This document shows positions 6,509 to 6,565 of a stretch of 6,565 bases of DNA, one piece after another; position 1 is the first letter of the stretch; each line of letters starts with the position of its first letter. Location: the NCBI GenBank assembly GCA_020718965.1, contig DYRE01000127.1, positions 1-6,565 of the forward strand, written 5' to 3'. Origin of the DNA: Desulfomonile tiedjei (GTDB lineage Bacteria > Desulfobacterota > Desulfomonilia > Desulfomonilales > Desulfomonilaceae). The notes under the pieces are model-generated. The model made no database searches. It was given only the letters and a program-made list of their open reading frames with translations, and had not been told where the DNA came from. The translations under genes were made by a program, and so were the position numbers.

Positions 6509-6540
6509 ATTTATAGATTTAAAAAACGGTAGGAGGAAGC
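6488..6540 (+). repeat. Nested inverted repeat enclosing the ribosome binding site
   Basis: The outer arm GCTTCCT (6488-6494) is exactly complementary to AGGAAGC (6534-6540). Next, GCCG (6495-6498) pairs with CGGT (6527-6530) through one G-T wobble. The inner arm AATCTAT (6499-6505) is exactly complementary to ATAGATT (6513-6519), around a 7-nt loop. The right side has an unpaired A-rich stretch (6520-6526) and a 3-nt bulge. The outer right arm contains part of the Shine-Dalgarno AGGAGG, so if the left arm is transcribed the hairpin would mask it. Confidence 0.45.
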
Positions 6541-6541
6541 C

Positions 6542-6565
6542 ATGAAGATCAGAAAAATTGAAAAA
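6542..6565 (+). CDS. Start of an unidentified gene (first 8 codons)
   Basis: ATG at 6542 is preceded by a strong Shine-Dalgarno (AGGAGG at 6531-6536) and opens a frame reading MKIRKIEK to the window edge. The basic, lysine-rich start is too short for any family assignment. A promoter candidate and palindromic structure directly upstream suggest that it begins its own regulated transcription unit. Confidence 0.7.

Larger units (their letters stand above)
6347..6541. other. AT-rich intergenic region before the last gene
   Basis: No gene is supported in these 195 bp, and no rho-independent terminator for the flavoprotein gene is evident (the best stem near 6403-6417 has only 5 bp). The right half holds a tandem repeat, a promoter candidate and a nested inverted repeat, described separately. 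Confidence 0.6.

Noticed and set aside
1..6565. A new defence, mobile or secondary-metabolite system.
   Set aside because: Every complete gene belongs to a known housekeeping family, and there are no mobile-element ends, integrase or CRISPR-type repeats.

Overview
This window is a compact, mostly housekeeping bacterial chromosome segment of about 6.6 kb built around Holliday-junction resolution and mismatch repair. Gene content, ordinary Shine-Dalgarno sites and a MutL carrying the endonuclease-type DQHA motif point to a bacterium outside the gammaproteobacteria. A Desulfobacterota (former deltaproteobacteria) or similar anaerobic lineage is my best guess, but it rests on overall protein resemblance only and is weak. 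I see no transposase, phage gene, CRISPR array, tRNA or rRNA.

Layout. On the minus strand, ruvB (1679-2701) is followed after 48 bp by mutL (start codon at 1630, running off the left edge with its last roughly 60-100 codons missing). These two probably form one transcript. A 310-bp divergent intergenic region (2702-3011) holds an extended -10 promoter candidate for ruvB overlapped by a 21-bp palindrome, plus a second 13-bp palindrome. On the plus strand follow a YebC/PmpR-family gene (3012-3767), ruvC (best start the TTG at 3864, ending 4349), ruvA (4346-4942, overlapping the ruvC stop by ATGA) and a CoA-disulfide-reductase-like flavoprotein (5006-6346). A 195-bp AT-rich gap then leads to the first eight codons of another gene at 6542. 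That gap contains a 9-bp tandem repeat, a promoter candidate and a nested inverted repeat that includes the Shine-Dalgarno sequence.

How the genes work together. RuvA binds the four-way junction, RuvB is the hexameric AAA+ motor that drives branch migration, and RuvC cuts the junction. All three are present and look catalytically intact, but ruvB is split from ruvC-ruvA and transcribed divergently with mutL. YebC is a common neighbour of ruvC and is a translation or transcription accessory factor. The flavoprotein belongs to thiol/disulfide or NADH redox metabolism and has no obvious mechanistic tie to recombination.

I found no convincing new defence or mobile system here. The least explained parts are the two intergenic regions with palindromic structure, and the identity of the gene starting at 6542, which cannot be read from this window.
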